Assembly: GCF_900110415.1 (NCBI RefSeq)
Contig: NZ_FODR01000003.1
Coordinates: forward strand, 434,001 to 498,000
Source of the DNA: Mucilaginibacter sp. OK283
GTDB taxonomy: Bacteria; Bacteroidota; Bacteroidia; Sphingobacteriales; Sphingobacteriaceae
DNA: 64,000 nucleotides
Direction of reading: 5' to 3'
Position 1 is the first letter of the stretch; each line of letters starts with the position of its first letter. This document shows, one piece after another, positions 52,639 through 61,928 of the stretch. Below the pieces are notes generated by a model. It did no database searches, was not told the DNA's origin, and saw only the letters and a list, made by a program, of their open reading frames with translations. The translations under genes were made by a program, and so were the position numbers.

Positions 52639-55434
52639 ATGATGAAAAAAACTATTAATGCGGTATTTGGTGTTGTTGCAGCCTGTGTTTTGCCCGCCTT
52701 TTTGTCGGCTCAAACTGCCCCTGTAAAGCAGGTTAAACTGGTTAACTTTGATTTGCAATCTTCAGCGTTGATTAACGCCAGCGGTGCCGAGTTATCAAGT
52801 ATCCAATACCATTCGTCCATATACTGGTTTCCGGTTAGGGTACCTTCAACCGTGTTAACGGGGCTGGTGGCCAATAAAATTTATCCCGATCCATACCAGG
52901 GATTAAATAATATGCTGATCCCTGATGCATCAGATCAGTTTAATAAAGAATATAACCTGGAGCAATACAGCCATTTACCCAATGATCCTAATCCATGGAA
53001 AAAGCCTTACTGGTACCGTACCACATTTAAAGTTTCAGCGACAGATAAAGGCAAGCAATTTCAGCTGATATTTAAGGGGATAAACTACCGCGCAGCAGTG
53101 TATTTAAACGGCAAACAAATTGCCGATAGCACCCAAATGGCAGGCATGTTTGCCGAGCACAACCTGGATGTAAGTAAAGCTATAAACGCTGGTGGCGAAA
53201 ACGCGCTGGCTGTAAAAATTTACCCATTGGATTATGCAGGTTATCCGGCAAAAGAACAGTTAAAGGCCCTTGGCCCATTCTATGAAAACGGTGGCCCTAC
53301 CGGCGATATTGGTAAAAACGTAACCATGCTGTGCTCCGCCGGCTGGGATTGGATTCCGCCTGTACGCGACAGGAATATGGGTATCTGGCAGCCGGTTTTT
53401 TTACGTACTACGGGCGCAGTTACTATAGGCAGGCCAAAATTGGTAACCAATTTACCAAACCTGCCCGATACAGGTATTGCTAAACTATCTTTAAAACTTA
53501 CTTTATCAAACAATACTTCGGTTGCCAATGCAGGTAAGCTAACCATCAGCATAAAGCCCGAAAACTTTGCAGGGGTGCCTGTGCAGTTTACGCAAGCAGT
53601 TTCCGTTCCTGCAAACTCGGGTAAAGCAGTTGATTTAAACGCCGATAATATTAGTCAGCTGATTGTTCATCAGCCTAAACTATGGTGGCCAAATGGCTAC
53701 GGTAAGGCTAACTTATACCGTATCCGCCTGCAATATGCCGATGCTAAAGGTATAAGCGACGATACTACTTTTGTTTTTGGGGTGCGCACAGTATCATCAA
53801 AAGCCGAAAAAGTGAACGGCTTTGTACGCCGCCAGTTTTATGTAAATGGCAAGCTGGTACATTTAGTAGGAGGCGCCTGGGTACCCGATATGATGGTAAA
53901 CCGCGATTCGGCCCGGTATGATTACGAGATGCACCTTTGCCGCAACGCCAACGTTAACCTGGTACGTATTTGGGGTGGGGGCGTTACTGAACCGGATGCG
54001 TTTTGGAATGCAGCCGACAAATATGGCCAGATGGTATGGTCGGATTTTTGGATCACCGGCGATACGCAAGGCGAGTTTAAAGGCTCTCCGGATTGGCCTT
54101 TGGAAGGCAATGTATTTACCAAAAATGTTCAGAGTACTATTTACCGTATCCGTAACCACCCAAGCCTGCTGGTTTGGACCGGGGGGAACGAAGGCCATGC
54201 CCGTAAGGAGTTGTACGACAAAATGCGCAACGATATCATTGAACTGGATGGCACCCGTCCGTTTATACCAAGTTCATCGGGCTTTGCCAAGCTACCCGAA
54301 GGTTGGAAGGGCTCGTGGCCGGATGATATGCCTTCTGGCGTTTATAGCGGTGGCCCATATGCCTGGAAAGATCCTAAAGAATATTACAAACTGGCCAATT
54401 TGGCTCATGATTGGGTATTTAAGGACGAAACCGGTTTGCCATCGCAGCCGCCTTATACCACGCTGCCAAAGATAATTCCCAACCTTACCTGGGATAAAAC
54501 TTTGCCTTTCCCCTTAAATAATACCTGGGGATATCATGATGCTGCCACAGGCGCGGGTCAGTACGATAAGTACTATGACGAAATGGTAAAACGCTATGGC
54601 GCACCCAGCAGCATCGTCAACTTTTCGGATAAGATGCAGTTCCTGAACTACATTGGCTACCAGGGAATTTTTGAGGCCGATGGCCATAAGTTGAACGAAA
54701 CCGGTGGTGTTATGCTTTGGAAACTGAATGCCGCGCTCCCAAGCGTTATCTGGCAAATTTATGACTGGTACCTGGAGCCAAACGCGGGCTACTACAGCAT
54801 GCAAAACGCCTGCGAGCCGGTGCATATTCAATATAACTACGATAATTCGAGCGTGGCTATCATTAACCGCATGCACCATGCTACAGGTAGTTTAACCGCT
54901 ACTGCCGATGTTTTTGATATCGATAGTAAACTCATCAAATCTATTAAGTTAGATCATGTTGGTTTGGCTACAAATGGTGTGCAGGAAATCATTCAGCTTA
55001 AGGATGTTTTGGCAGGTACACAAGGTGTAAGCTTTGTGATACTTAATTTGAAAACATCGGCAGGCAAAGCGGTATCGCACAATGCTTACTGGCTATCCGC
55101 AACAGATGAATTCAAAACGCTTAACGATATGAAACATGCACAAGTAAGCGCCAAAATTATCAAAACCGAAAAAGGTACCGTAGAAAGTAAATGGACCGTT
55201 CAATTCACCAACACATCAAATAAACTGGCATTCTTTGTACGCCCGCAACTAATGAAAAACGGCGAAGAAATTATGCCAAGCTACTGGACAAGCAACTATT
55301 TTACCCTGGCCCCGCATGAAAGTACAACAGTATCGGTAACCGCCCCGGCTGCCAAATTAGGTGACGTAACCCCAACCATATTACTGGAAGGCTGGAACCT
55401 GGATAAGCAAGTGATCAGGTTAGCTTCAAAGTAG
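52639..55434 (+). CDS. GH2 glycoside hydrolase, exo-beta-glucosaminidase/mannosidase-like, exported
   Basis: A 931-residue secreted enzyme: signal peptide (about 1-24, ending 'AFLSAQ'), sugar-binding jelly-roll domain ('WYRTTFKVSATDKGKQF'), Ig-like domain, GH2 TIM barrel with acid/base Glu518 in 'LVWTGGNEGH' and candidate nucleophile Glu679 in 'YQGIFEADGHK', and C-terminal Ig-like domains. 'GGVMLWKLNAALPSVIWQIY' and 'ACEPVHIQYNYD' resemble the CsxA exo-beta-D-glucosaminidase branch of GH2. It is the only glycosidase of the locus and the best clue to its substrate, a beta-linked amino sugar or mannoside at the non-reducing end. It is closed by a terminator at 55451. Confidence 0.9.
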   Translation: MMKKTINAVFGVVAACVLPAFLSAQTAPVKQVKLVNFDLQSSALINASGAELSSIQYHSSIYWFPVRVPSTVLTGLVANKIYPDPYQGLNNMLIPDASDQFNKEYNLEQYSHLPNDPNPWKKPYWYRTTFKVSATDKGKQFQLIFKGINYRAAVYLNGKQIADSTQMAGMFAEHNLDVSKAINAGGENALAVKIYPLDYAGYPAKEQLKALGPFYENGGPTGDIGKNVTMLCSAGWDWIPPVRDRNMGIWQPVFLRTTGAVTIGRPKLVTNLPNLPDTGIAKLSLKLTLSNNTSVANAGKLTISIKPENFAGVPVQFTQAVSVPANSGKAVDLNADNISQLIVHQPKLWWPNGYGKANLYRIRLQYADAKGISDDTTFVFGVRTVSSKAEKVNGFVRRQFYVNGKLVHLVGGAWVPDMMVNRDSARYDYEMHLCRNANVNLVRIWGGGVTEPDAFWNAADKYGQMVWSDFWITGDTQGEFKGSPDWPLEGNVFTKNVQSTIYRIRNHPSLLVWTGGNEGHARKELYDKMRNDIIELDGTRPFIPSSSGFAKLPEGWKGSWPDDMPSGVYSGGPYAWKDPKEYYKLANLAHDWVFKDETGLPSQPPYTTLPKIIPNLTWDKTLPFPLNNTWGYHDAATGAGQYDKYYDEMVKRYGAPSSIVNFSDKMQFLNYIGYQGIFEADGHKLNETGGVMLWKLNAALPSVIWQIYDWYLEPNAGYYSMQNACEPVHIQYNYDNSSVAIINRMHHATGSLTATADVFDIDSKLIKSIKLDHVGLATNGVQEIIQLKDVLAGTQGVSFVILNLKTSAGKAVSHNAYWLSATDEFKTLNDMKHAQVSAKIIKTEKGTVESKWTVQFTNTSNKLAFFVRPQLMKNGEEIMPSYWTSNYFTLAPHESTTVSVTAPAAKLGDVTPTILLEGWNLDKQVIRLASK

Positions 55435-55450
55435 TAAAGAAAGTTCCTAT

Positions 55451-55484
55451 AATAGAAAAGCCCTTAAAAAAGGGTTTTTCTATT
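55451..55484. terminator. Terminator between the GH2 gene and aguA
   Basis: AATAGAAAAGCCCTT / AAGGGTTTTTCTATT, a 15-bp stem with one wobble and a four-base loop. It lies between two convergent genes and has T-rich on one side and A-rich on the other, so it may stop transcription both ways. Confidence 0.7.
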
Positions 55485-55629
55485 ACCAAAAGTTATAATT
55501 GTTGCGGTTTGTAAATTATGACAATTTGTAATGTGTTGATTAATAGTGATATGTGATTTTACAGTGTTTCACCTGTTTCGCAACACAACACTTTTTCATC
55601 TGCACATCTGTAATCTGCACACCTGCACA

Positions 55630-56691
55630 TCAAACCGAAGGTTCCTGCTGGCTTAAGCAATGGAAGCTACCCAGCCCCCAAATAATATCTGTCGAATCAA
55701 TCCCCACAACTTCGCGGCCGGGAAAACATTGCTGGATGATCTGCAACGCTTTATCATCATTTGCTGAACGATAAGTAGGTACTACCACCGCCGAGTTAGC
55801 AATGTAAAAATTAGCGTACGATGCCGGCAAACGGGTGTCTTCGTAAATCACCTCGTCGGGCATCGGCAGCTCAACCACGTTAAGTTGTTTACCGTTAAGC
55901 AAGCGCATGGTTTTAAGTGCTTCAAGGTTTTCTTGCAGCAGATAGTAGTTATCGTCGTTTTTATTTTCTTCAACAACGGTAACAACAGTATCTTCATTTA
56001 CAAAACGGGTAATATCGTCGATATGGCCATCGGTATCATCGCCAACAATACCATCTCCCAACCATAAAATTTGTTCGGCACCGTAATAGTTACGCAGGTA
56101 GCCTTCAATTTGCTCCTGGTTAAGGTGTGGGTTGCGGTTTTTGTTGAGAAGGCAGGCAGTGGTTGTTAAAATAGTGCCTTTGCCATTAAAATCGACAGAG
56201 CCGCCTTCCATGACAATCCCGGGATTAAATACCGGCAAGCCAAAGTGTTGCCCAATTTTAGTAGGGATTACATCATCCAGATCAAACGGCGGATATTTAC
56301 CACCCCAGGCGTTATAGCCCCAGTCAACAATGGCTTTTTGTTTGGTATCCGGGTTTATCAAAAACGCCGGCCCGTGATCGCGGCACCAGGCATCGTTGGT
56401 AGCAAATTCAAATAACTCAATTTTGCTCATATCCACCCCCGCATTTTGCAGCTGGAAGGCTACCGAGGCTTTCATGTTTTCATCAACCACGTTAATGCGC
56501 ACTAATTCGCCTTTGGTTAGTACTTTAATGAATTCAATGTACGCCGGATAGATCAAGTCTATTTTACCAGGCCATGAGGCTTCCTTGTGTGGCCAGCTCA
56601 ACCAGGTGGCAGTATGTGGTGCCCACTCGGCTGGGAAATGAAAGCCAAGCGAAGCAGGAGTTTGTATAGTAGAAATTTTTTTATAGTCCAT
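55630..56691 (-). CDS. aguA: Agmatine deiminase
   Basis: A protein of 353 residues from the Met at 56691, or 360 from 56712. It is a pentein-fold guanidino hydrolase: 'WLSWPHKEASWPGKIDLIYP', 'WCRDHGPAFLI', 'EGGSVDFNGKGTILTTTACL', 'WLGDGIVGDDTDGHIDDITR' and the catalytic Cys near the end in 'LGSFHCLSQQEPS'. It converts agmatine to N-carbamoylputrescine, used by the amidase encoded 430 bp upstream on the same strand. The first ten or so codons lie inside a dispersed repeat (GACTATGGACAATCGACTATGG), so the real start is uncertain. Confidence 0.94.
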   Translation of the reverse strand: MDYKKISTIQTPASLGFHFPAEWAPHTATWLSWPHKEASWPGKIDLIYPAYIEFIKVLTKGELVRINVVDENMKASVAFQLQNAGVDMSKIELFEFATNDAWCRDHGPAFLINPDTKQKAIVDWGYNAWGGKYPPFDLDDVIPTKIGQHFGLPVFNPGIVMEGGSVDFNGKGTILTTTACLLNKNRNPHLNQEQIEGYLRNYYGAEQILWLGDGIVGDDTDGHIDDITRFVNEDTVVTVVEENKNDDNYYLLQENLEALKTMRLLNGKQLNVVELPMPDEVIYEDTRLPASYANFYIANSAVVVPTYRSANDDKALQIIQQCFPGREVVGIDSTDIIWGLGSFHCLSQQEPSV

Positions 56692-56716
56692 AGTCGATTG
56701 TCCATAGTCCATGGTA
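56680..56716. repeat. TCCATAGTC repeat at the left side of the four-helix-bundle gene
   Basis: Short units TAGTCCATAGTCGATTGTCCATAGTCCATGG overlap the aguA start. Related units lie at 57088-57117 on the other side of the inserted gene. Confidence 0.6.
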
Positions 56717-56724
56717 GGAATATG

Positions 56725-57078
56725 CTATAATGTTTTTCTTAACGACGTTATCATTTTACATAACGACTGATATTCGTTATATAATTTATCAAAGTCATCT
56801 TCCTTGATAATGTTTCTTCTTTTTGCGATAAATAAGCAAGCTACAACTTCTATTGCTGACCTTAACGAATAACCAAGGAAGGTGCTAAAAACAGCATTTG
56901 TTTGTCCCGTACATCCTTCCGCAAAATTAAGTACAACAGAATCTGCCGCTCTTTTTATTTGAGAAGTTAATATAAATAATTCTTCTTTTGGAAAGTTGTT
57001 TTTGGTTAGCGTATTAATCTCATCAGTTAACTCTAATGCCTTTTGCCAAACCTGAAGATTTTCGAATTTAAATGCCAT
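56725..57078 (-). CDS. Four-helix-bundle (S23/IVS-type) protein
   Basis: A 117-residue protein of the four-helix-bundle family first known from 23S rRNA intervening sequences: 'FENLQVWQKALELTDEINTL' opens the first helix, 'FILTSQIKRAADSVVLNFAE' the second, 'FLGYSLRSAIEVVACLFIAK' the third. Its role is unclear; it often lies within or beside dispersed repeats at chromosomal loci. Here it separates two genes of one pathway (aguB upstream, aguA downstream), with TCCATAGTC-like repeats on both sides, so it looks like an insertion. Confidence 0.9.
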   Translation of the reverse strand: MAFKFENLQVWQKALELTDEINTLTKNNFPKEELFILTSQIKRAADSVVLNFAEGCTGQTNAVFSTFLGYSLRSAIEVVACLFIAKRRNIIKEDDFDKLYNEYQSLCKMITSLRKTL

Positions 57079-57087
57079 TGCTTTTGC

Positions 57088-57117
57088 TATGGTCCATTGT
57101 CCATGGACTATCGACCA
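57088..57117. repeat. TCCATGGAC repeat at the right side of the four-helix-bundle gene
   Basis: GGTCCATTGTCCATGGACTATCGACC, with the perfect small palindrome GTCCATGGAC, fills the gap between the aguB stop and the inserted gene and matches the units at 56680-56716. Confidence 0.6.
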
Positions 57118-57118
57118 A

Positions 57119-57988
57119 TTAATCCTCGTCCAGTAGACGCTTTGTTATCGGCTGGTAGCTGTCAATCCTTCTGTCCCTCAAAAAAGGCCAGTGGCTTCTA
57201 TAGTAATCAGATTTATCCAGATCCAACTCCTGTACTACAACTTCTTCCTGGTCATGTGATGTTTGATGGATAATGGCGCCAAACGGATTGGCAAAAAATG
57301 ATCCGCCCCAGAATTTTACGCCGGCTTCTTCGCCTACGCGGTTTATGCTTACAACGTGTATACCATTGGCAACAGCGTGCGAGCGCTGGATGGTTTGCCA
57401 TGCGTTGTATTGTTCAGTATTTGTAGCCTCGTCCTGGGTGGTGGCCCAGCCAATGGCTGTTGGATAAAACAGGATATCGGCACCCATCAACGCAGTAATG
57501 CGTGCTGCTTCAGGGTACCACTGGTCCCAGCAGATCAATACACCTAAACGGCCGTATTTGGTATTGAAAACTTTATAGCCCAGGTCGCCGGGGGTAAAGT
57601 AAAATTTTTCGTAAAAACCCGGATCATCGGGAATATGCATTTTTCGATATTTGCCAAGGTAGCTACCGTCGGCATCCAATACGGCAGTTGTATTATGGTA
57701 GACGCCTTGTGCACGCTTCTCAAAAAGCGATGCAATGATTACTACGTTTAACTCAGCAGCAACTTTTGACAGTTCATCGGTTGATGGGCCGGGGATAGCT
57801 TCGGCCAGTTTAAAGTTGTCGTAATCTTCTACATCGCAAAAATAAAGCGAGGTAAATAGTTCCTGTAAGCAAACAATCTGCGCGCCTTTGGCAGCTGCTT
57901 CCCTTACTTTAACAATAGCCTTTTGCAGGTTCTGCTGCTTATCTGCAGTACAGCTCATTTGCACAATGCCAACTTTTACTTTGTTCAT
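57119..57988 (-). CDS. aguB: N-carbamoylputrescine amidase
   Basis: A 289-residue nitrilase-superfamily amidase. The Glu-Lys-Cys triad is visible: Glu in 'IVCLQELFTSLYFCDVEDYD', Lys in 'YRKMHIPDDPGFYEKFYF', and Cys in 'GVLICWDQWYPEAAR'. 'FFANPFGAIIHQTSHDQEEV' and 'RDRRIDSYQPITKRLLDE' are typical of plant- and bacteria-type N-carbamoylputrescine amidases. It hydrolyses N-carbamoylputrescine to putrescine, CO2 and ammonia, completing the agmatine route with the deiminase encoded downstream. Confidence 0.95.
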   Translation of the reverse strand: MNKVKVGIVQMSCTADKQQNLQKAIVKVREAAAKGAQIVCLQELFTSLYFCDVEDYDNFKLAEAIPGPSTDELSKVAAELNVVIIASLFEKRAQGVYHNTTAVLDADGSYLGKYRKMHIPDDPGFYEKFYFTPGDLGYKVFNTKYGRLGVLICWDQWYPEAARITALMGADILFYPTAIGWATTQDEATNTEQYNAWQTIQRSHAVANGIHVVSINRVGEEAGVKFWGGSFFANPFGAIIHQTSHDQEEVVVQELDLDKSDYYRSHWPFLRDRRIDSYQPITKRLLDED

Positions 57989-58226
57989 ACCTATAAAAAT
58001 TTGCGCAAAAATAACAATTGAAATCAGGATTGCGCCGATTTATGTTATTGATTACACTTATTTGAAACTGTTATTACGCTCAGGTTATAATTGATTACAG
58101 TGCCTTAACAAGCTAATGCAGGTTAGTTAATATTGGTTTTTAATTTTGTAAAATATTAGTGGCAGCATTTGTTAAATCACAATTCAAATTTAGCTAAATA
58201 AAAAAATACACATAGCTTTGCGGCAC

Positions 58227-59189
58227 ATGGCAGTAAACGAACAAGAAATACCCGCTCCCAAAACCTTTAAGCAGCAGCTATGGAACGCTGCCAAATTGGT
58301 GCTTAAAATTGCAGTTACATCGGGATTACTTTACTGGGTTTTTACCAAGGTAGATTTTAGCAAGGTAAAAGACAGGCTGCTGCATGCCAATTATTGGTGG
58401 ATGCTGGTTGCCGTTATTTGTTACTTCTGCTCTATGCTGGCATCATCATGGCGTTTGCTTAGCTTTTTTAAATCGATAAAATTAAATTTAAATCCCTGGT
58501 ATAATTTACGGTTATACTTCCTGGGCCTGTTTTATAACATGCTGTTACCCGGCGGTATCGGCGGCGATGGCTACAAAATATTTATATTAAACAAAGCCCA
58601 TAAAGTTCCCGGAAAAAAGCTGTTTTGGGCCATAATGTTTGATAGGTTAAGCGGCCTTTGGGCAATAGGTTTAATAACTGTGGGGCTTATCTTTTTAATT
58701 CCGCAAATTGATATTCATATTGCCATCCCTGGTAGTATCTTCTTTGCTGCATCGGCTATTTATTATTTTGTAGCCTACAAGTTTTTTAGAGAATACACCA
58801 CTTATTTTTTCCAGGCGCATTTAAAAGCGCTGATAGTACAGGGTATGCAGTTATTAGCCATTATTTGCGTAATGATTGGCCAGGACTTTACCGGCAAGTA
58901 CTCGCCTTACCTGTTGTCGTTTTTGATATCGGCCCTGGCATCTATCCTGCCAATTACTGTTGGCGGCGCCGGTGCGCGTGAAGCCATATTTACCAAATTA
59001 TCGGATATTTTCCCTATGGATAAAGGGCTTGCCGTATTTTTGCCATCCTCTTTTTACCTCATATCACTATTGGTAGCCTTGTTCGGGGTTTATTATGTGA
59101 TCCGTCCGGCGCGTTTGGAAAAAGGATTAGACAAATCAATTTTTGAGGGCGAAACCGTTGATGAGAATAAATCCGCTGCCGAAAATTAA
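58227..59189 (+). CDS. Lysylphosphatidylglycerol synthase TM region / UPF0104 flippase-like membrane protein
   Basis: A 320-residue protein from the ATG at 58227 with about eight membrane helices. 'YNLRLYFLGLFYNMLLPGGI' then 'GGDGYKIFILNKAH' and 'SALASILPITVGGAGAREAI' are signature segments of the AglD/MprF-N-like (LPG_synthase_TM, UPF0104) family, whose best-known members flip lipids. No synthase domain is attached. It ends 60 bp before the aromatic amino acid hydroxylase gene; a shared operon is possible but the functions do not obviously connect. Confidence 0.88.
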   Translation: MAVNEQEIPAPKTFKQQLWNAAKLVLKIAVTSGLLYWVFTKVDFSKVKDRLLHANYWWMLVAVICYFCSMLASSWRLLSFFKSIKLNLNPWYNLRLYFLGLFYNMLLPGGIGGDGYKIFILNKAHKVPGKKLFWAIMFDRLSGLWAIGLITVGLIFLIPQIDIHIAIPGSIFFAASAIYYFVAYKFFREYTTYFFQAHLKALIVQGMQLLAIICVMIGQDFTGKYSPYLLSFLISALASILPITVGGAGAREAIFTKLSDIFPMDKGLAVFLPSSFYLISLLVALFGVYYVIRPARLEKGLDKSIFEGETVDENKSAAEN

Positions 59190-59249
59190 AGTTTGCGGGT
59201 AAACCTAATTAGCTAATTTTACGTTCTGTTTTAAACCAATTAAACGTAA

Positions 59250-61022
59250 ATGAACTTTAATGATTTTAATAATCCGCAGGTTGCGGCATTGCCCGGTCAT
59301 TTAAAACAATTTATAGTCGACCAACATTACGAGCATTACACGCCTATTGACCACGCGGTTTGGCGCTATGTAATGCGTCAAAATTATAGCTATCTTAAGG
59401 ATGTAGCCTACTATCCTTACATACCCGGTTTAACCAAAGCCGGCCTTACCATCGAACGGATTCCCGATTTGCAGGAAATGAACGATGCTCTGGCTAAAAT
59501 AGGCTGGGGAGCCGTTACCGTTGATGGTTTTATACCGCCTGCGGCCTTCATGGAATACCAGGCCTGCAGGGTGCTGGTTATTGCTGCCGATATCCGGCAA
59601 TCGCGACATATTGAGTATACACCGGCACCCGATATTATACACGAATCGGCAGGGCATGCGCCAATTATTGCCGATAAGGATTACCACGAATATTTGAGCT
59701 ATTTTGGGTCGATAGGGGCAAAGGCTATGTTTTCGGCACAGGATTTTGAACTTTATGAAGCCATAAGGACTTTATCGATATTAAAAGAAATGCCGGATGC
59801 AGACCCCGAGCAGATCAAAAAGGCCGAAGAGTTATTGGCCTACAGGCAGGAAAACATGGGCGAACCATCAGAAATGGCGCTGCTAAGCCGCCTGCATTGG
59901 TGGACGGTAGAATATGGCCTGATTGGTACACTCGAAAACCCGAAAATATACGGGGCCGGCCTGCTATCGTCAATAGGCGAGAGTGCCAGCTGTATGACGG
60001 CCGGCGTTAAAAAGCTTTGGTATACCATAGATGCCGTAAACTATAGTTATGATATTACCAAAACACAGCCGCAGCTTTTTGTAACGCCAACTTTCCAAAA
60101 CCTGATAGATGTATTGGAGCAGTTTGCCAATACCATGGCGTTCCGCCGGGGCGGTGCTTATGGTTTAGGCAAGGCTGTCGAAAGTAAAAATACCTGCACC
60201 GTAGTTTATAGCTCTGGTCTGCAGGTTTCCGGCACCGTTACCGAATTTAAGTTGGATAGAGACGGCCAGCCCTGTTTTATTAAAATCACCGGGCCTGCTG
60301 CTTTGGCAGTAAATAATAAACAGCTAAAGGGGCATGGCAAAACCTATCATCGTAACGGCTTTAGCTCACCGGTTGGCAAGCTGAAAAACTTTGGCCCGAT
60401 TGAAGATTTGGACGTTGCCGAATTGGAAAGTATCGGCATCAGCATAAACCAAAACGCGGTGCTGAATTTTGAAAGCGGTATTACTGTGAAAGGGAAAGTA
60501 AAAGGCATACTGGAAAATGAAGGCAAAACGAGCCTCATTACTTTTGCAGACTGTACGGTAACCGACCACAACGATACAATACTGTTCGACCCATCATGGG
60601 GTGTTTATGATATGGCTGTTGGCCAACATGTAACCTCGGTGTTTTGCGGCGCTGCCGATAAAGAAGCTTTTGAGGAGGCTGTTTATAAATCAAAAACGGC
60701 AACCCATCATGTGGAATATGATTTTAAAAGTAAAGAACTTCATAAGCTTTACAAACAGGTTCGGGATTGCCGCCAAAAACAAGGCGATTATGGTTTTTTA
60801 GGTAATGTTTGGCTCAAACTGCAAAAAGACCATCATGACGACTGGCTTTGTGCCCTGGAAATACTGGAACTTTTGGAGCATGAGGATATTGAGCCACTAT
60901 TAGCATCCGACATCCGGAATTTTCTGCAACAAAAAGCAAAAGATCAGCCCGAGCTAAAAAAACTGATTGACGATGGTTTTTACCTGATAGCACATCCGGT
61001 TGAGCAAAAATTGGTATTTTAG
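59250..61022 (+). CDS. Aromatic amino acid hydroxylase with C-terminal extension
   Basis: A 590-residue protein. Residues ~20-290 form the iron- and pterin-dependent hydroxylase domain: iron ligands His131 and His136 ('HESAGHAP') and Glu221 ('LHWWTVEYGLIG') are present, with 'YGAGLLSSIGES' after them. It would hydroxylate phenylalanine (to tyrosine) or tyrosine, using tetrahydropterin. Bacterial phenylalanine hydroxylases are usually about 260-300 residues; here a further ~300 follow, with beta-rich segments ('VYSSGLQVSGTVTEFKLDRD', 'NFESGITVKGKVKGI') and a helical end. I do not recognise the extension. Neither pterin-recycling nor homogentisate genes lie nearby. Confidence 0.92.
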   Translation: MNFNDFNNPQVAALPGHLKQFIVDQHYEHYTPIDHAVWRYVMRQNYSYLKDVAYYPYIPGLTKAGLTIERIPDLQEMNDALAKIGWGAVTVDGFIPPAAFMEYQACRVLVIAADIRQSRHIEYTPAPDIIHESAGHAPIIADKDYHEYLSYFGSIGAKAMFSAQDFELYEAIRTLSILKEMPDADPEQIKKAEELLAYRQENMGEPSEMALLSRLHWWTVEYGLIGTLENPKIYGAGLLSSIGESASCMTAGVKKLWYTIDAVNYSYDITKTQPQLFVTPTFQNLIDVLEQFANTMAFRRGGAYGLGKAVESKNTCTVVYSSGLQVSGTVTEFKLDRDGQPCFIKITGPAALAVNNKQLKGHGKTYHRNGFSSPVGKLKNFGPIEDLDVAELESIGISINQNAVLNFESGITVKGKVKGILENEGKTSLITFADCTVTDHNDTILFDPSWGVYDMAVGQHVTSVFCGAADKEAFEEAVYKSKTATHHVEYDFKSKELHKLYKQVRDCRQKQGDYGFLGNVWLKLQKDHHDDWLCALEILELLEHEDIEPLLASDIRNFLQQKAKDQPELKKLIDDGFYLIAHPVEQKLVF

Positions 61023-61079
61023 GCCGGGTTTTATTGCTATCGGTGTTGATGCCGCAAAGTAATAAAGGATGGTTTGCGC

Positions 61080-61156
61080 CCGGTAATCAGTGCTGCAAAT
61101 AACTCATTTTATATCAAACTATCGTTCCCCCTTCAGGGGGTTAGGGGGCTTAACTT
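61080..61156. repeat. CCCCCTTCAGGGGG repeat before the SDR gene
   Basis: CCCCCTTCAGGGGGTTAGGGGGC (about 61127-61150) lies just before the SDR start and resembles the family of repeats at 26.3-26.5 kb. Confidence 0.45.
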
Positions 61157-61861
61157 ATGAACATCATTATAACAGGCGCCAGCAGCGGCGTAGGATTTGA
61201 AGCTGTAATTGAATTGATACTATCCGGTAATCATAAAGTAATAGCCCTTGCGCGATCGCAGGATAAACTGGAGCGTTTGCTGGAAATAGCCAATGGCCTT
61301 AACCCCGATTGCCAGTTGTACGCGCTTACATTTGATATCGTACACGATGATTACGAAGGCCTGCTTCAGTTTATTAAAGCCAACTTTGATAACCGGGTTG
61401 ATATTTTAATTAACAATGCCGGCGTACTCATCAATAAGCCGTTTATGGAATTGCAGGAAACCGACTTTGTAGAAATGCTGCAAAGTAATTTTATAGGACA
61501 CGTGCGCATAATACAAGCTTTATTGCCCCTGGTACCAGGGGGCGGTCATATTGTAAATATTGGTAGCATGGGCGGCTACCAGGGCAGCGCTAAGTTTCCG
61601 GGCCTGGCGGCTTATTCGGCAAGTAAATCGGCATTACACACTTTAACCGAGTGCCTGGCCCAGGAACTGGCCGGCCAGGATATTAAAGTGAATTGCCTGG
61701 CATTAGGATCGGCACAAACCGAAATGCTGGAAAAGGCTTTTCCTGGTTATGAATCGCCTGTTTTGGCTTTTGAAATGGGGAAATATGTTGCCGATTTTGC
61801 GCTTACCGGTCATCGGTTTTTCAATGGTAAAGTTTTGCCTGTTGCGGTGAGTACGCCCTAA
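61157..61861 (+). CDS. SDR-family NAD(P)-dependent oxidoreductase
   Basis: A 234-residue classical short-chain dehydrogenase: TGxxxGxG cofactor motif 'ITGASSGVGFEA' at residues 5-16, 'INNAGV' at about 94-99, and catalytic Ser in 'NIGSMGGYQ' with Tyr153 and Lys157 ('YSASKSALHTL'). It reduces or oxidises a carbonyl or hydroxyl group; the substrate cannot be inferred. No adjacent gene gives a pathway. Confidence 0.93.
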   Translation: MNIIITGASSGVGFEAVIELILSGNHKVIALARSQDKLERLLEIANGLNPDCQLYALTFDIVHDDYEGLLQFIKANFDNRVDILINNAGVLINKPFMELQETDFVEMLQSNFIGHVRIIQALLPLVPGGGHIVNIGSMGGYQGSAKFPGLAAYSASKSALHTLTECLAQELAGQDIKVNCLALGSAQTEMLEKAFPGYESPVLAFEMGKYVADFALTGHRFFNGKVLPVAVSTP

Positions 61862-61928
61862 ATTAATATTTGATTATTATAAATATTTTATAACTTAGAT
61901 ATAGTAAAATATGCCATAATCATCTGCT

